A stretch of 64,000 bases of DNA from assembly GCA_028015205.1 (NCBI GenBank), contig CM051520.1, positions 66,534,694 through 66,598,693 of the forward strand, in the 5' to 3' direction. The translations under genes were made by a program, and so were the position numbers. Origin of the DNA: Mytilisepta virgata. Taxonomy: Eukaryota; Mollusca; Bivalvia; Mytilida; Mytilidae. The number at the start of each line of letters is the position of its first letter. Within the stretch, counting starts at the first letter, position 1. The notes beneath the pieces are model-generated. The model ran no database searches and had not been told where the DNA came from. It saw nothing but the letters and a program-made list of their open reading frames with translations. Of this stretch, positions 12,713-26,125 are shown in pieces.

Positions 12713-12921
12713 TGTACATTGTTTTCTTTAGTACAGTATAAGTTTTGAAAGCATAATATTATTTAGCAATTTGATCATTTGCTAAGTCCTAGTATTTCGG
12801 AAGCTGGTAACTGGTGGTAAAATTTAGTGCTATCAATATAAATTGTTTAATTTTTAGAAATTAAGAATTGTTCTTTCCACATATGTCTGGACTTCTACTT
12901 GTTTACTCAATTTTTGCATTT

Positions 12922-12927
12922 TTTATT
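12922..12927 (-). terminator. Probable poly(A) signal of the SLC6 gene
   Basis: AATAAA on the minus strand, about 300 bases past the SLC6 stop codon (13230-13232). It is the first such hexamer I found downstream. The intervening 3' UTR contains a family D repeat fragment. Confidence 0.4.
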
Positions 12928-12944
12928 TGGATCTAAGTCTGGAC

Positions 12945-13125
12945 TACCGTATTTTGTTTGGGTTGTTCGGCTTTTTATAGTTTTGATGACGCATCATTTT
13001 GAATTTGCTCTTTAACTGTTTGGATTATTGTTTAGGTTTCCAACATTTTAGGCCTTGAGCACAATTGACGAGTCGTAAGTGTGCACATCTTGTGCATCAA
13101 AACTGGTATCAAAGAACCCATTTGT
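12945..13125 (-). repeat. Interspersed repeat, family D (inverted copy)
   Basis: Read on the minus strand this begins TTCTTTGATACCAGTTTTGA and continues with the same order of motifs as the copies at 6.6 and 42.1 kb. It probably lies in the 3' UTR of the SLC6 gene. Confidence 0.65.
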
Positions 13126-13229
13126 AAAGAAAATTGTGTGTACAGCGCATTGAAATTAGTAAAAATGTATTGACATGGAGATATGATGCATGTGGTTATG
13201 AAAATCTTTACCATGTATTACACGATTTT

Positions 13230-16200
13230 CTATAACCTGTCATCTTCAATCTGAACCGGGTGTCCGTTTTGTTCTTTTGCCGGAACGTCTTCTTCATATC
13301 CTCTGTTAACGTTTGCCGATTTTAATTTCTTTTGGTTTTGTTCTGCTAAATGTTTTTCATTCTCATCCATCTCAATTATTCCATTTTTCTGCACTTTTCC
13401 ATTCACGTTTTCAGTTTTGTGTTCAACGGTTTCAAGATCCGAATATCTCCCAGTTCTATTTTCCTGTAAAGCTGGTCCCCAAAGGCTAGTAGGCTTTGAA
13501 GCGTTTTTAAATCCCTGTTGGAGATTCAAAGAATGCATTCATATTGTCATACATATTCAGTAAAAGTAATTGGAATACTTTACATTCCTGATCAAGAATT
13601 TACCAAAAGATAAAAGTGAATTCTAAGGACGCTTGCGCATCCAAATACTAATTGTACACGACAGAAATCTTCATCCAGTCAATGAGCACCAACACTATAT
13701 TGTCTTGTTTTTATTCCTGTCTGGACATTTAAAAAAAATCCTCTGTTGATAATGCTATTTTTTTTATATTCTGCACATCATAAAAATATTTACAATGTAT
13801 TTCGGAGTACTTTAAGGTTACCTCCTTTTGAGGATCGAACATCTTGGAATAGCTGACGATTTCCATGGAAATCAATGTATTGCCAATATCATATCACATG
13901 TATAACCTGTATTGGAATTTGATAACGAGGGTTACTTTAAACGTATTTTATTGCCATAAACATAGACAAATGGATAAGACACAAGTTGCAAGAACTTATA
14001 AAGTCTTCTTCAAAAAGAAAGTTTTTATTGTCAATATTTGTCAACCGACAATAAAACAACAAAAGGAGTCTGTTATCATGGCAATAACACTGCAAGTATA
14101 TTACTTTTTAATTATTGCGATTGTGTATCAACAATCCATATAGCGCATAAACAATAACAGGACATTTATGTTTACGATAAACAGGTAATTTATAAATGAA
14201 TACAAAATTGAATGTACTTACTCCATAATGGCAAACTTGAATGAAAAAAGTGGAAAACAATAAAATAATCGGTATTGAAACGATTGCCCATCCCACTCCT
14301 TGTATCCAATCCGGGAACTGGTATTTGCCATAACGTGACGGGGAAAATTGAATTCCAGAAGCAATTAATATCAACTGCAATAACAACATTTATTGAAATC
14401 ATACTAAATATTATAACCACTTCTGACTTTATTTATGATTTTTTATCAATAGTTTTTTAGTTGTCAGTGTTTCTCTGTTGTGCGTTGTATTTGTTCTGTT
14501 GTGTTTTGACTAGGGTTTGCTATTTGGATCGCTGCTCATATATATACGTGATATAAGAGCAAATCTACGAAAAACACAAAAAATAATATAAACAACATTG
14601 CAGGTATCATAAAAGCTATTTCGGACAAATTGCCCTTCGGTTAATCATTTAGGGTCCGTACCTCTACAAGATTTTGGTAGTTGTTGTGTTGTTTTTCAGT
14701 TTGATTATTTCAACCTTGCTTTTCGCGGTTTATTGTCATTAGATTTTTCTCGTTTTTGTCTAGGTCTTTACTTCATCATTTTCTAATGTAATCATGACCC
14801 GAGACTTTGCTGAATATAAAATTACAACATATTTATATATATTATATATTTCTCATACCACAATGATAACAGGTGCTATAAATTTCCATGTACCGATCCA
14901 GTAATAATTTATTCTTCGGCCAATCATCATATAGATATCGTCAGAGAATCTTTGGTGACCTGCAAATTGTTTTTATTTTGTTATATAATGTTTGCATACT
15001 AAAGTATACAGTTTAATCTCCATCAGTTAATATACGGGTAATTTAATTCGAACGTGAAAACTATATAGATGCATATTTGATATTCTGTCTCATTTCCTTA
15101 CTAATGATTATTTTTCATCATTTTGCATAGTTCTGAATTGTGCATAAAATATTTGTGTTCGACATCTATTTATGAACCAATCAATCAACCAACCGAAGAA
15201 TCAGAATATTCTTTAAGGAATGACTGTCATTATCTTTTTGTTCATGAAGAAATAACATCAAAAATTTGATGCACACTAAATAACCTGCGAAGCGGGTTAT
15301 TTTCAGTTTGCATAACATTTTTTATGTTATTTCGAATGAACAAAAACATAACAGTTATTCCTTATAATTTAATTTAAAAAAACGCGTGAAGTCCCTAAAA
15401 ATTTACTTTTAAGACGACGTGACATCACAGTCAAGGAGAACATTTTGTTTATTGAACAATAAACACAAAAACCAATCAGAAACGACGTTACATCCAAAAT
15501 TAAAAACATATTTCTGAATACACATAGACATGTCAAATATTACGAACATTCAACCTTTAACCTTAAAGGCAAAACTGAGGCTATTGTACATTACGTTATA
15601 TTAGAAAACTTGATTTTACTAAATATGGATTCTAATGCTGTACGTGGTACGTATGCTTACCGTATACCCATGATATTGCAATTAATTCCACCATACAAAC
15701 AAATAACAATGAATAACTACCAGAATAATCATCCATCAAAGTCAGCACCCATATTCCACCCTATAACAAATATGTCGTTTGGATTCAGGTTTTACCTGTT
15801 CAATTGGACATTCTCAAATCACAATTTTATATTTTTATAAGTGAGTAAAAGAGGGGTGGATGCGTCTAGGATAAAACTTGAAATATAAGACAGGACCAGG
15901 ATCTTGGCAAAATGAAAAGACAGGATCACTTTAGGTGTGTAGAAAATGCACTACCTGTGTCTATCAGGAATGTTTTTGGTTTAAATGAAAATAAGAATTT
16001 TAAGCCGCAAAAGTAATTGCAGAGGACAATAACGAAAATGTTTCGAACAAGTACGGTCTTGGTCACATCTTATCAAAGTAAAGTTAAACTTTTTTGATGT
16101 AATATTCACCGCCGAAATTTTACAGTTTACCAATCATAAACCAGAATGGTAATGATTAATACCCGATCTTAAAAAATGATGAAATCTGATACACATACCG

Positions 16201-19200
16201 TACACACGGTTAAAGATACCTGTTAAATGATTATTGGCTACAGTGAATAAAGATTGTTTTCCTTAGAAATACATTTTCATTTAATATCAACAGAAATCTA
16301 CGCACGGAATCTGTAACCGTATTAATTGATACCAATGCTTTACAGAATCCTCTGAGAAAAATCATTCTAGTCTTTACGGGATTCATGTTCTGTGCAAAAC
16401 TAGCAAGTTTATTCAGATTACAGGTTAAACATTAAAAAATACCTTCAATAAGCTCTATCATATTAAAATTGTTTTCTTATCTGACCCTAAGTAAACCAAA
16501 TATAGTGTATTTTTTATGTCTTACGTTTGTAACTAAAGGCAAACCACACAGGAACAGACCCAGACATACTGCAAAGCACAGTTTGCCTTTGTTCTTTCTA
16601 AGCGTATTAGGAAACTCGTCAGCCAAGGCACTGATAATCGCTTCCACCATAGCAAACTGAAAAAAAAAATACATTATTATTGATAAATGGCCATATATTT
16701 ATAAAATGCAAGACTATTTCTAAATTTTGAACAGAGGTTTTGAAAAATGTGCCTTACATGTAGTTTCATTTTGTGTTGAAACAAAATTTCGAAACAGATG
16801 GGTAAACATTTTAGAAAGGGACAAAAACGAATAAAAATTGTGGCAATGAGAAGAGCGATAAGTTATGAAAAATGCTTCCTTTATGTTAATCCTCTATGAA
16901 TTGCAGATTATAGGGGAAAAGTATCGATTCTAAATTTCTAATATTGTTATGCGAGGTAGCGTTGCAAAGCTAAATTATAATTACCTGACTTGAAAACCCC
17001 AATGAAATTAACATAAAGAAGAATAAAAATGCCCATATAGGTGGAAATGGCATTCTGGCAATTCCTTCTGGGTAGGCAACAAAAACTAAACCAGGACCTA
17101 AAAGTACAGTTAGCAGAGTGACTATTATGTTCGTATATATACAGTCATATAATTGTCGTAACTACGATCTCTGTTTATCAAATTTTATATAATAATTATG
17201 TTATACTTCGGAAAAACGAGCTTTAACTTAAATAAAAAAGTAAGAATTATGAATATACATTTGTAGATTAGAGATAACAGATGCGGGTATAATTTCACCA
17301 TTTTTATCAACAGTTTAATAAACGTGATATACTACTGACCAAAAGTGTGATTCTAAATAAAATTTCAAACCTTATTTTGAATCTTTAAATTAGTATCACG
17401 AGACGAAATAGGAGTACTATTATAAAAGCCAAGTAAACAGTCATTCTGTCAATACCGGAATTCTGTTGAAATCTCTCGAATATATCTTCAAAAGGAGAAA
17501 GTAAAGGTAATCATTATAAAATAATAAATGGAAACTAGAAAAATAACATACCATCTGTAGCAACATCTTTGACATCTTGATTGGTAACATGAGCCATAAA
17601 TCCTAGTACTGCAAATATTACGAACCCAGCAAACACACTGGTGGCACAGTTAATTATTGCCACAAGTATGGCATCCCTGGAAAATACAAATTCACAAACT
17701 AACACACATTTTTTGTCATATTCTGAATAGAAAACAAAATTATTTAACACAAATTATGTGTTGCTGCCCGTTTTAAGAACAAAATGAAAACCAGAGTTAT
17801 GTCCATAATGCATGAATTTTCAATTTTTCATTTAATAAAAAGAGCGATTAGATATTGGAATTAATGATTTTTTTTATATCAAATAAAATCGAGTAATATA
17901 ATCGAACTTAAAAAAAAGCGGATGTCGACAGGGCAGAGTGATATGTCTTCCTGTGGAGCCTGGATGTTGAAAATACGGCTCTGACAGCGTGTCCGTTTAG
18001 TACAAAGCAGGGTTCATATTCATATCATATCAACATGTTCTCGTCCTAATATGCGTTTAATAATTTCTACTGAACGTTAAACAATAATTCATCCATCCAT
18101 CCACCATCCATACTTGCACAAAATACAAAAAGCAAATGTTCATCATATTGGAAGTGTACTTTACAATTCTCAACGATCAGCCCACGATACACAATTTCCG
18201 TAGAAATTTTATTCTGTATATGGAAAGTAAAAGGTTTGTGACAATGCTAGTGCTGCATCACCTTATTTCGTGACATTCAGTTTATCATTCAAAAGCCAAC
18301 ATCAAATGTCGAGACGAATAATAAAACTTGCCTGCTTTACTATATTAATTCAATTTTACATGAAAATTTACCGAAATGCCGTTTCGTTTCATTGTATTGC
18401 TATTTAGATTAATATTCTGCTTTTGCACTACTTTTACCTGTAGCAGTTATTGTTGAACTGATTATAACTAGCCATGGTAATCAGACTTCCGAATGCTGGT
18501 CCTAACGAATAAAAAATCTGGGAAGCAGCATCAACCCACACCTAAATATAAATACACATTGTCACTGGCATTCTTTAGTTTTTCAACCTTATTTGGTGAT
18601 TGGCTGTGTTAATTTTTCCAGAGATTTTTACCCTTGGTGCATTTAGAGATCGCCTTATGTTGTTGGATTTCCCACTCATTGAAAATCGCGTGGTTACCAC
18701 TAGATATATATTTCTGGTCTGTTCAATTTATAGATTGTTGTGTTATTGACATTTTACTCCATATCCTTTATTTCCCTTATCTGACAGTATACTGTTGACA
18801 TTGTCTTATGTAATTTACAAGTGTAAAACTGGATACCAGTTGACTACTTTTGGAACACTTTCATTTGCTCCATCATTTACTATTAACTGTAAATTTCTTA
18901 CACATATACCTCTCTGGTCATTTTGAAATTTAAAGTATTTTTGGGATTGTGTTTCTTCAACATTTTGATAGTGAGCGTTTTGACGAGTCATGACCTGTTT
19001 TAAAATTTAGTTGCCGATTGATTGTTCTAATATAAATGTATGTAGTATTTAATTTGACAAAGAAAACACTGTAATATTTCCTGATTTTCAAATACCAACT
19101 GTTTATAATCAGGTAAAACGTGGGAACTTGAAATTAATGTAACATGCTTTTGTCGCTGTTAACCATTGTGTTAACTACAGTCATGACAGTGAAATATTTT

Positions 19201-22200
19201 ACTATAAGACATCACCTTGTGCGGCAGTCTAACTGACAATGGGGACATCAGTCATAGAATTTTGCAGCTGTATATTTCCACCACAACATCGAATGTCATA
19301 AAATAGTCAGATATCTAACTGCTCTACAAACCTGCGGATCTTTCAGTTTTTCCCATTCTGGAATAACGTAGAATTTAATGCCTTCCAAATATCCGTCCAG
19401 TGTCACACCCCTCACCAACAAAATAATAAGAACAACATATGGAAACAATGCTGTGAAATAAATAACCTGAAAAACAGAGAAAAAAATGCTGAAATATTTG
19501 TTACTATGGAAAACCTATTATTTGAAAAGGATATATTTGTATACTGCGATGACAAACATTTGTAGATTATATCCGAGCGTGTCCATCACCATTGGAAGGG
19601 GGTGATAATACTTATACGTTACCTTCCCCGATGATTTGACGCCTTTCTTCAATGCAAAGAAAACAAAAATCCACGCCAAAAGCAATGTCAAGGCCAACTT
19701 CAGACTGATGTCGCCTACATGTCCAAAATCTTCGGCTTCGTCTAATCTTAAGACATAATTACTGAAAGACAGATATTTAATTAGTAACTTGGTACCAACG
19801 TCCTGCTAACTCGATTTTAATCCTCTGTAAATCTGAAATAAAACGACTTTATGTGTGAATAAGATTAGTCATGCTAACTCTAAAGAAAAAAACCAAACTA
19901 GTGAAGTAGAAAATATTGAACAAGGCAATAATGGTGACATCCAAATAAAAGTTTTTTTATTTATTAGTGCAAGGACAGGTCTCATTATTATAAAGCAGCT
20001 TTTAAAGTTTCATTAGGTGGACATGAACCATGCCGTTTGCCGCTAAGTACCCGGATGGATTACACCTTTTATGGATATCCATAATACATGTACCTACGTT
20101 AACCATGTTAACGTTGTAATTATACATACCTAAAGTATTCGTCACTAGGAAGTCTGTACCGTCCTTCATAACTACATCCTGTCAAATTTGTTTGGGTGAA
20201 ATTGTATGTTAAATCTGTGGAGTTCATTCCAACAAGTGAAAGTACTTTATCGACGCATGTTGTGTTCATTCGGCCTGAAATATATTTCATCAGAAAACTT
20301 AAATAATTCTATTAATACTTGTACATGTCGGGTAACATAAAAATAACAGACACAAATTACAGCTATCTCCTATAGCTACTATCAGGACTATCTAAAAAGA
20401 TTAGCGACTTCGCTACCAAAATCATCATTGAAAAACAAGAGTGTTTTACTTGTGTTTAAAGGTCTATGATGCGATCCTATACTTCAAAGTACTTCAAATG
20501 GCTTTATTTCATAAAATTTTCACATCATCTTATTTACGTCATATAATTATATATACTACTTAAAGTTGTAAAAAAACCAAACTTTATTAACGCTTTACGC
20601 AAAGTTTTTACTCGTTGTACTCGCCAAGCTCACACTCGCATACTGTTGTATATATAAGCCTTACTCTCCAAGCTCAAACTCGCTTACTGTTGTATGTAAG
20701 CCTTACTCTCCAAGCTCACACTCGCTTACTGGTGTATATAAGCCTGTGTGAGTGTACATACCTAAAGTGATATTAACTTTCTGTGTGTCATTCATGTCTT
20801 CCGTAATCTTGGTAGATTCAGTGATGCAGAACATTGTGTTCCATTCATTACCACACGTGGCCCAAGGTACGCTTCCATCAAAGCTTACAAACGTCACAAG
20901 AAGGTAGAATAGTGCATAAGCTATAACAACGTTGTAATAGATGCTAACAAGAGTTGACAGTGCGATGGATGCAAAACCGATTCCTAGGAAAGATATTACA
21001 TTCATATGTACAGTTAATCTCATTATCTCAAACGGGTTTTCTCTCAAAATTCCTTAAAGCTGAGAGCATTTTTAATGTATTTTAAAATAATTTTATATGC
21101 TTTTGCAAGAAGAGCTTACGATTCAGTGCGAGTTCTACTTGTTGTTCAGGGTTAAATGGTACCCCTTTTTTATCATCTTTGGTATCTGTTTATACATGTA
21201 CTGGCGTTTTTGTGTCATGGTCGTTTACCTGTATCCTTTTCGTAGAACTTAATACTTTGCACCATATATTTTCTCTTGCTATCTCAAATTTCCTGTTATC
21301 TTAAACTACATCAGACAGTGTCTTCATCATTGAAAAACTAGATTTTGGCCCAGTTGATGATTCTGTATTGAAAGGACAGTTTTAGTCGTTTTGACGCCAA
21401 TACCACACTAGTTAATTAAACATGGTGAATATTTTACCTCGCAGTACATCATACTACACTCTCAAAATAAAGACTGCTAGGGACAATATATCACCAATAT
21501 TTATGGAGTAACGATATAGTATTGCTACATTAAACCTTTGTACTTGTATATGTACGTATTAGGGTTACAGAGAGGGACTTTGAAATGTTATATAAAATTA
21601 CTATGTAGTATAAACAGTGTGTTTCTTTTAAATTAAACTTCAGCAAATTTTTTACACTGCATTTAATCCCAAAATATCACTTACCTTTAAATATGGGACT
21701 GGCTCTCCAGATTGTAAAGGGACCAAGAGAGGCAAACTGACCAAACGCTAGTTCTAAGAAGAAGCATGGCAGCCCCACCAAGGCTAACATCAATATATAC
21801 GGAATCAAAAAGGCACCTAAAAATAAAAAAATCAACCCATCGTTATATACCAATCTTATGTCATTCCATTAACTGGGCCGTATACCTGGAGGAGAAAATA
21901 ATACCGACCTGGGATGTTGATGATTTTTCATGATAGTTTTGACAGCAAAGAAATTCAGCATGAAAAAGCTAATGTATGAACTAATTTCAGAATCTTTTTT
22001 CTAAAATGCTCAAATTTGATGCGATTTCAGTAACAGATTTGAGTTCTTTTATTGATAATAATGAAACTGGTAACAATTTTGGACTCTTTTCGTGTCAATA
22101 GCTTTCAAGATAAAGAATAGAGGTAACACTTATCTGCATTTCTTAATCAAGTCAAGTATCAGCGATCGTCAAAACTCAGATTTAAAGGCTTCTGTATGTA

Positions 22201-24991
22201 CTCGCCTTGTAAGCTTGACATAGCTTTTAGTTCACTCTATTTTGCCTTTTTGGACTTTTTGGCCTTTTTGAATTTGCTCTTCAGCGTATTGGATTATTGT
22301 TTTGTTCTTTTCAAAACTTTAGACCTTGCACATGTTGCACAACTGATGAGTAGTAACTCGAGGAAATGTGCACATTTTAAACATTAAAATTGGTATAAAA
22401 GAATTAATTATACATAACAGAACACAATTCCCATGAATATGCGAAAAAGGACCTGTCCCTGCAAATAAAGTATAAACAAACTAAAAAGCTACAAATTTAG
22501 AACAACCACAAGTATGTCTCATGTGTATGTAAATATAAACATTCATTATCACAATTAGATGCACAATATCAGTGACCTTATTGTAACCTATCTTGTCAAT
22601 GTGTACAGGATTTCTGTGTACGTGCTAAAAGTTCAAGAAAAGCAAACACGATAAGAGATATGAAACTTGATAACTACACCTTAATGTAGTCTAGAAAATA
22701 TTGATCAAACCTATTTGATTAACGTTGACTTGCGACAAAAGTGAGAACTCCAATGTTAGATTTAACAAATAAACGAAGACCGACTTAAAATAAGTGTAAC
22801 GTCATTTTGACAATTTAAAATTTGATTTCTTGTTGTACTTACGAGTATACAAATGTATTTTCCATACCACAAAAAAATCAGAAATATTATATAATTCAAA
22901 TAAGAGTAAATTTATTAAATTGGGATTTTGTAGAAAAATGGTATGAAAAAATAAGTAATATTGATTACTTTTTTAAGTTGGACTTTTGACATTTACTTCT
23001 ATTTTCATTGGTTTCTTCCTTTAAATGCTGGAGTCAAAATAATCATGTTTATTTACATATTTTAACAGTCTCTTTTTATCACACAACTTAACCTACAACT
23101 TTTTCCCAGTTTCTTTTGTATTATAATTGCAAAAACAAAGATTTTAATTCAACTATTATAATGCAATATATTGTTACTACGACAGATGCTTTAAAATAAG
23201 TAAAACGAATGTAGACACATGCACTGTTTACATCGAGGTGAGATAAATAAAAAAACGCATGTTCATTATTGTCAATAATGCACCAATCAAGTCTCGTAAA
23301 AACAGCATATTAACTTCCACACTAAAAAATAATCCTTTATTAAAATATCGAAGATTCTTGGTCTTTGATGATAAATATCTGTATTGTCGTTGCAGTGTTA
23401 CATTATTTTAATGCAACTTTTAGTTCTAATCCACAGTGCATGAGAATGAGCGAAAGAAATCTGTCATATTTACATTTTAAAAGGCATGCATTCATTGTAT
23501 CACAATATAGAATCAATTTTTAGCGTCCCCCATTCCTAACATTTGTACGGAAATATCCAAAATTTCTCTCACATCACAATATCATACGCAACTTGACGAG
23601 ACCAATGTCTTGGGGGACTCGGACAAATTTTCTTTCTATCATAATGATATAATCTATTACTTGTTTTAAGCTTAAATTTATTAATGGACCCTAAATTTCA
23701 GAACTAGCTGCAGTTATATACATGTACATGTAGTTCTAACCTCTCACGAAAACTCTCAGAATAGTTCCTCCTCAGAAACTATAGATAATTTATCTGATCA
23801 GCAACTGTTATAATGCTCAGCTATTCTAAGTAAAGTCAAGAAATACCAAAGTGATATTCGAAGAAGGGAACAATCGAAACAACTGACAAACTCCGGAGAA
23901 CAACGAAGACAAGACCAAAACAATACATGCACTACAATTAAAAACTAAAAACATATGAACAACATGGACCCGACCGGTGGTAGACACAGGGGCTCCGGTA
24001 GAGTAAACAGTCTCTGCATCATGCGGGACACCCGCCATGCTGCCCATGTCAAATCCAGTATGAGGAAGTGATAACATCAATTGAACAGGTCCATTTTCAT
24101 TTGGGAAACGGTTTTTTATACCTGTCAACCAAGTCATGATGACGTCCGTAAAACTTAGGAGCAACATACCCCTGTCTGAGCAACTTTTCTGTCAGGGGCC
24201 GGGCAGAAACTTACTCGGATAGAGCGGCTCTATTCTAGGTAAGAGGAACCCTCTTTAGGGTAAAAAAGTTTTCAACTTTATTCGTATAAATTTACAAATC
24301 AAATTATAAAGGCCTGATCTTTATAAGAATATTTTGTGTTAAACAATGTACATAAACTGTATGAATGATTTATATATATATATACATGTATATATACAAT
24401 TGGCCTATATATACACGTACATTGTACATGTATATAAGTAAAAAAAAAGGTTACACTGTATTACATTTAACATATAAATCGTATCTTGGTGAATGACTAC
24501 TGTAACATGACTTTAAAACCCACATTACTTTTGTGGCGGAAACAGTGACTTCTCGCAAGAATATTTGTAATTTTTGGTATCCTATAATTCAAAAAAGAAA
24601 GAAAACTATTCTCACTTCAAAAGTTCTCGAACATTTTTAATAATAAATATTCCTTAAAGATGAATAAGATATATTCACAGTTGATTTCTCAATAAGCTGG
24701 TATCATTTCCCACAATTTCCCCTCAGACATGCTAATAAATCTTTTTTTCCTAAATATACTTTTTATTTAATTTAGTAATAAAGGATCAATTCCAATCTCG
24801 CGTACAAAACATGTACATGTAACATTCCTTTTTAACTAATAAATTAAATAATATTCCTCTGCATATTTCATACCTCCTCCATTTTTGTAACATTTGTACG
24901 GGAATCTCCAAACATTTCCCAAGCCCACGGCGTACCCTACGCACGACAGGAAGAACTCGACCTTGTTACTCCATGCTCCACGCTCTACTTC
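13230..24991 (-). CDS. SLC6 Na+/Cl--dependent transporter (glycine/amino-acid branch), 14 exons, 5' end missing
   Basis: Plasma-membrane symporter of the neurotransmitter:sodium symporter family. Exons in coding order, all with consistent phases: 24874-24991, 21685-21816, 20762-20983, 20130-20274, 19623-19761, 19332-19466, 18438-18541, 17552-17676, 16985-17097, 16525-16656, 15661-15760, 14859-14959, 14222-14374, 13230-13514. They give 667 visible residues. TM1 has [10 protein letters not shown] (23-32). TM2 and TM3 follow ([24 protein letters not shown]). Extracellular loop 2 has a C-x8-C pair and six N-glycosylation sequons. TM6 reads [17 protein letters not shown], the SLGP-x-FG form found in glycine transporters. 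TM8 reads GFSSQF, where most Cl--dependent members have an Asp (GLDSQF). The C-tail opens with [13 protein letters not shown] and is about 95 charged residues. The start codon and N-terminal tail lie at coordinates above 24991 and were not found. The substrate cannot be told from sequence alone. Confidence 0.95.
15278..15303. repeat. Short hairpin
   Basis: AAATAACCTGCG and AGCGGGTTATTT form a stem-loop with one mismatch inside the SLC6 intron 14960-15660. It may be the end of an old transposon. No partner end or target duplication was found. Confidence 0.35.
18020..18112 (+). repeat. Retroelement-like 3' tail with (ATCC)n end
   Basis: In the SLC6 intron between the exons at 17676 and 18438. 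It shares GTTCTCGTCCT and GTTAAACAA with the copy at 12615-12712, but its tail is ATCC-rich rather than AATC-rich. The related body may start near 17930. Confidence 0.5.
20615..20745. repeat. Minisatellite, about 43-bp unit, three copies
   Basis: CCAAGCTCA starts units at 20624, 20668 and 20710. Each continues with ACTCGCTTACTGTTGTATA-like sequence. The array ends 17 bases from the donor side of the SLC6 exon 20762-20983, inside the intron. Confidence 0.8.
22230..22412 (-). repeat. Interspersed repeat, family D (inverted copy, diverged)
   Basis: The minus strand matches the family D order of motifs (TACCAATTTTAATG, then GTGCACATTTC, then GAGCAAATTCAAAAAGGCC). It lies in the large SLC6 intron 21817-24873. 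The rest of that intron up to 23825 is AT-rich, with nothing else that I can support. Confidence 0.6.
23826..24230 (-). mobile_element. Penelope-like retroelement remnant: RT C-terminus and 3' tail
   Basis: On the minus strand the codons read [20 protein letters not shown], which aligns with LLNQGF...RKFYGRHHELI of the longer remnant at 29.7-31.7 kb. Frameshifts follow, then the C-terminal [10 protein letters not shown] form of the shared SGAP motif. The 3' tail ends CTTGACTTTACTTA (near 23826). The same terminus is seen in the opposite-strand insertion at 25365-25554. The two lie as an inverted pair on either side of the SLC6 exon that encodes TM1. Confidence 0.65.
24370..24440. repeat. TA/TG-rich simple sequence
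   Basis: Imperfect (TA)n with TACATG interruptions in the SLC6 intron just downstream of the TM1 exon. Confidence 0.6.
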
Positions 24992-25307
24992 CTGCAAAGA
25001 CCAAAAAACAACTGATTAACATACAAATATGCATTTTTAATTTACTGGGTTGGTTCACATGTGAATAGTAGATGTTTTTCAATTGGCCTCAGTATACTAG
25101 AAGGTTTAGACAAAATAAACATAGATAGTATTGAAATGATTATAGTCTTTTCACAAACATTATTGTAAATATGGAAGGATAATTTTATGCAAAAATGAAA
25201 CATCTAAGATGGATATACTCTGGTTCTTTGTTTTATTTTAGGAACGATTAGTGTTGTTTTTAAAACAGATATATTGTGTTTGGGAGTTGTATTTGTCAAA
25301 AATTGTC

Positions 25308-26125
25308 CAAAATAACAATCCAAAGATACTAATATTAGATATTGTAAATTTATACTATGCTGTATGCTTCCGGAGCACCTGAGTCTACCCCCGGTTTTTT
25401 GGTGGGGTCCATGTTGTTCATACGTTTTTAGTTTTTAATTGTAATGCATGTATTGTTTTGGTCTTGTCTTCGTTGTTCTCCGGAGTTTGTCAGTTGTAAC
25501 AATTTTTCTCTCCTTCGAATATCCCTTTGGTATTTCTTGACTTTACTTACTATATACGACGCATTTCAAGGAGTTACCTCTCATCAGCAGCATTAACACC
25601 GAAACATTTGGAAGACCAAAAACCAAACTTATTTTAAAACAAGAAGTACTCATAACCAAAAATATCGAAATAGGAAGCCAAATTTCAGCTAAGGAGATCT
25701 ACCATGTGCAATACAAGGAATGAACCCTTAGTAATTCTATTATTTTGAATTTTGCTAAATACTGGTAATTTCTCTAACAAATCAATGAATAATCATGTCA
25801 GACAAGTCTGACGACTGGGTTGGCGAATACCTGCGGGGACCTAGGGTCCACCATGCAGAGGCATCGTCGCAGGAGTTTCAAAATAACAATCCAAAGATAC
25901 TAATATTAGATATTGTAAATTTATACTATGCTGTATACGACGCATTTCAAGGAGTTACCTCTCATCAGCAGCATTAACACCGAAACATTTGGAAGACCAA
26001 AAACCAAACTTATTTTAAAACAAGAAGTACTCATAACCAAAAATACCGAAATAGGAAGCCAAATTTCAGCTAAGGAGATCTACCATGTGCAATACAAGGA
26101 ATGAACCCTTAGTAATTTTATTATT
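25308..26125 (+). repeat. Direct duplication of a 247-bp segment, one copy interrupted
   Basis: Copy 1 is 25308-25744 and copy 2 is 25879-26125, offset by 571 bases. They begin alike with CAAAATAACAATCC and end with CCCTTAGTAATT(C/T)TATTATT. Nearly all aligned bases match, so the duplication is young. Copy 1 contains about 190 extra bases (25365-25554); copy 2 retains the uninterrupted sequence. A 134-bp spacer separates the copies. Confidence 0.9.
25365..25554 (+). mobile_element. 5'-truncated Penelope-like 3' tail inserted into duplicated DNA
   Basis: The insertion starts with the C-terminal codons SGAPESTPGF of the retroelement and ends CTTGACTTTACTTACTA. The empty site in copy 2 reads CTGTATACGACG. 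The junctions allow a TAT or TATA duplication but no longer one. Its body is highly similar to the inverted copy at 23826-24010. Confidence 0.75.

Noticed and set aside
20703..21047. SLC6 start codon at 21047 and extension through 20703
   Set aside because: A good acceptor at 20984-20986 and the upstream exons continue the family match; the low end is the minisatellite beyond the donor.
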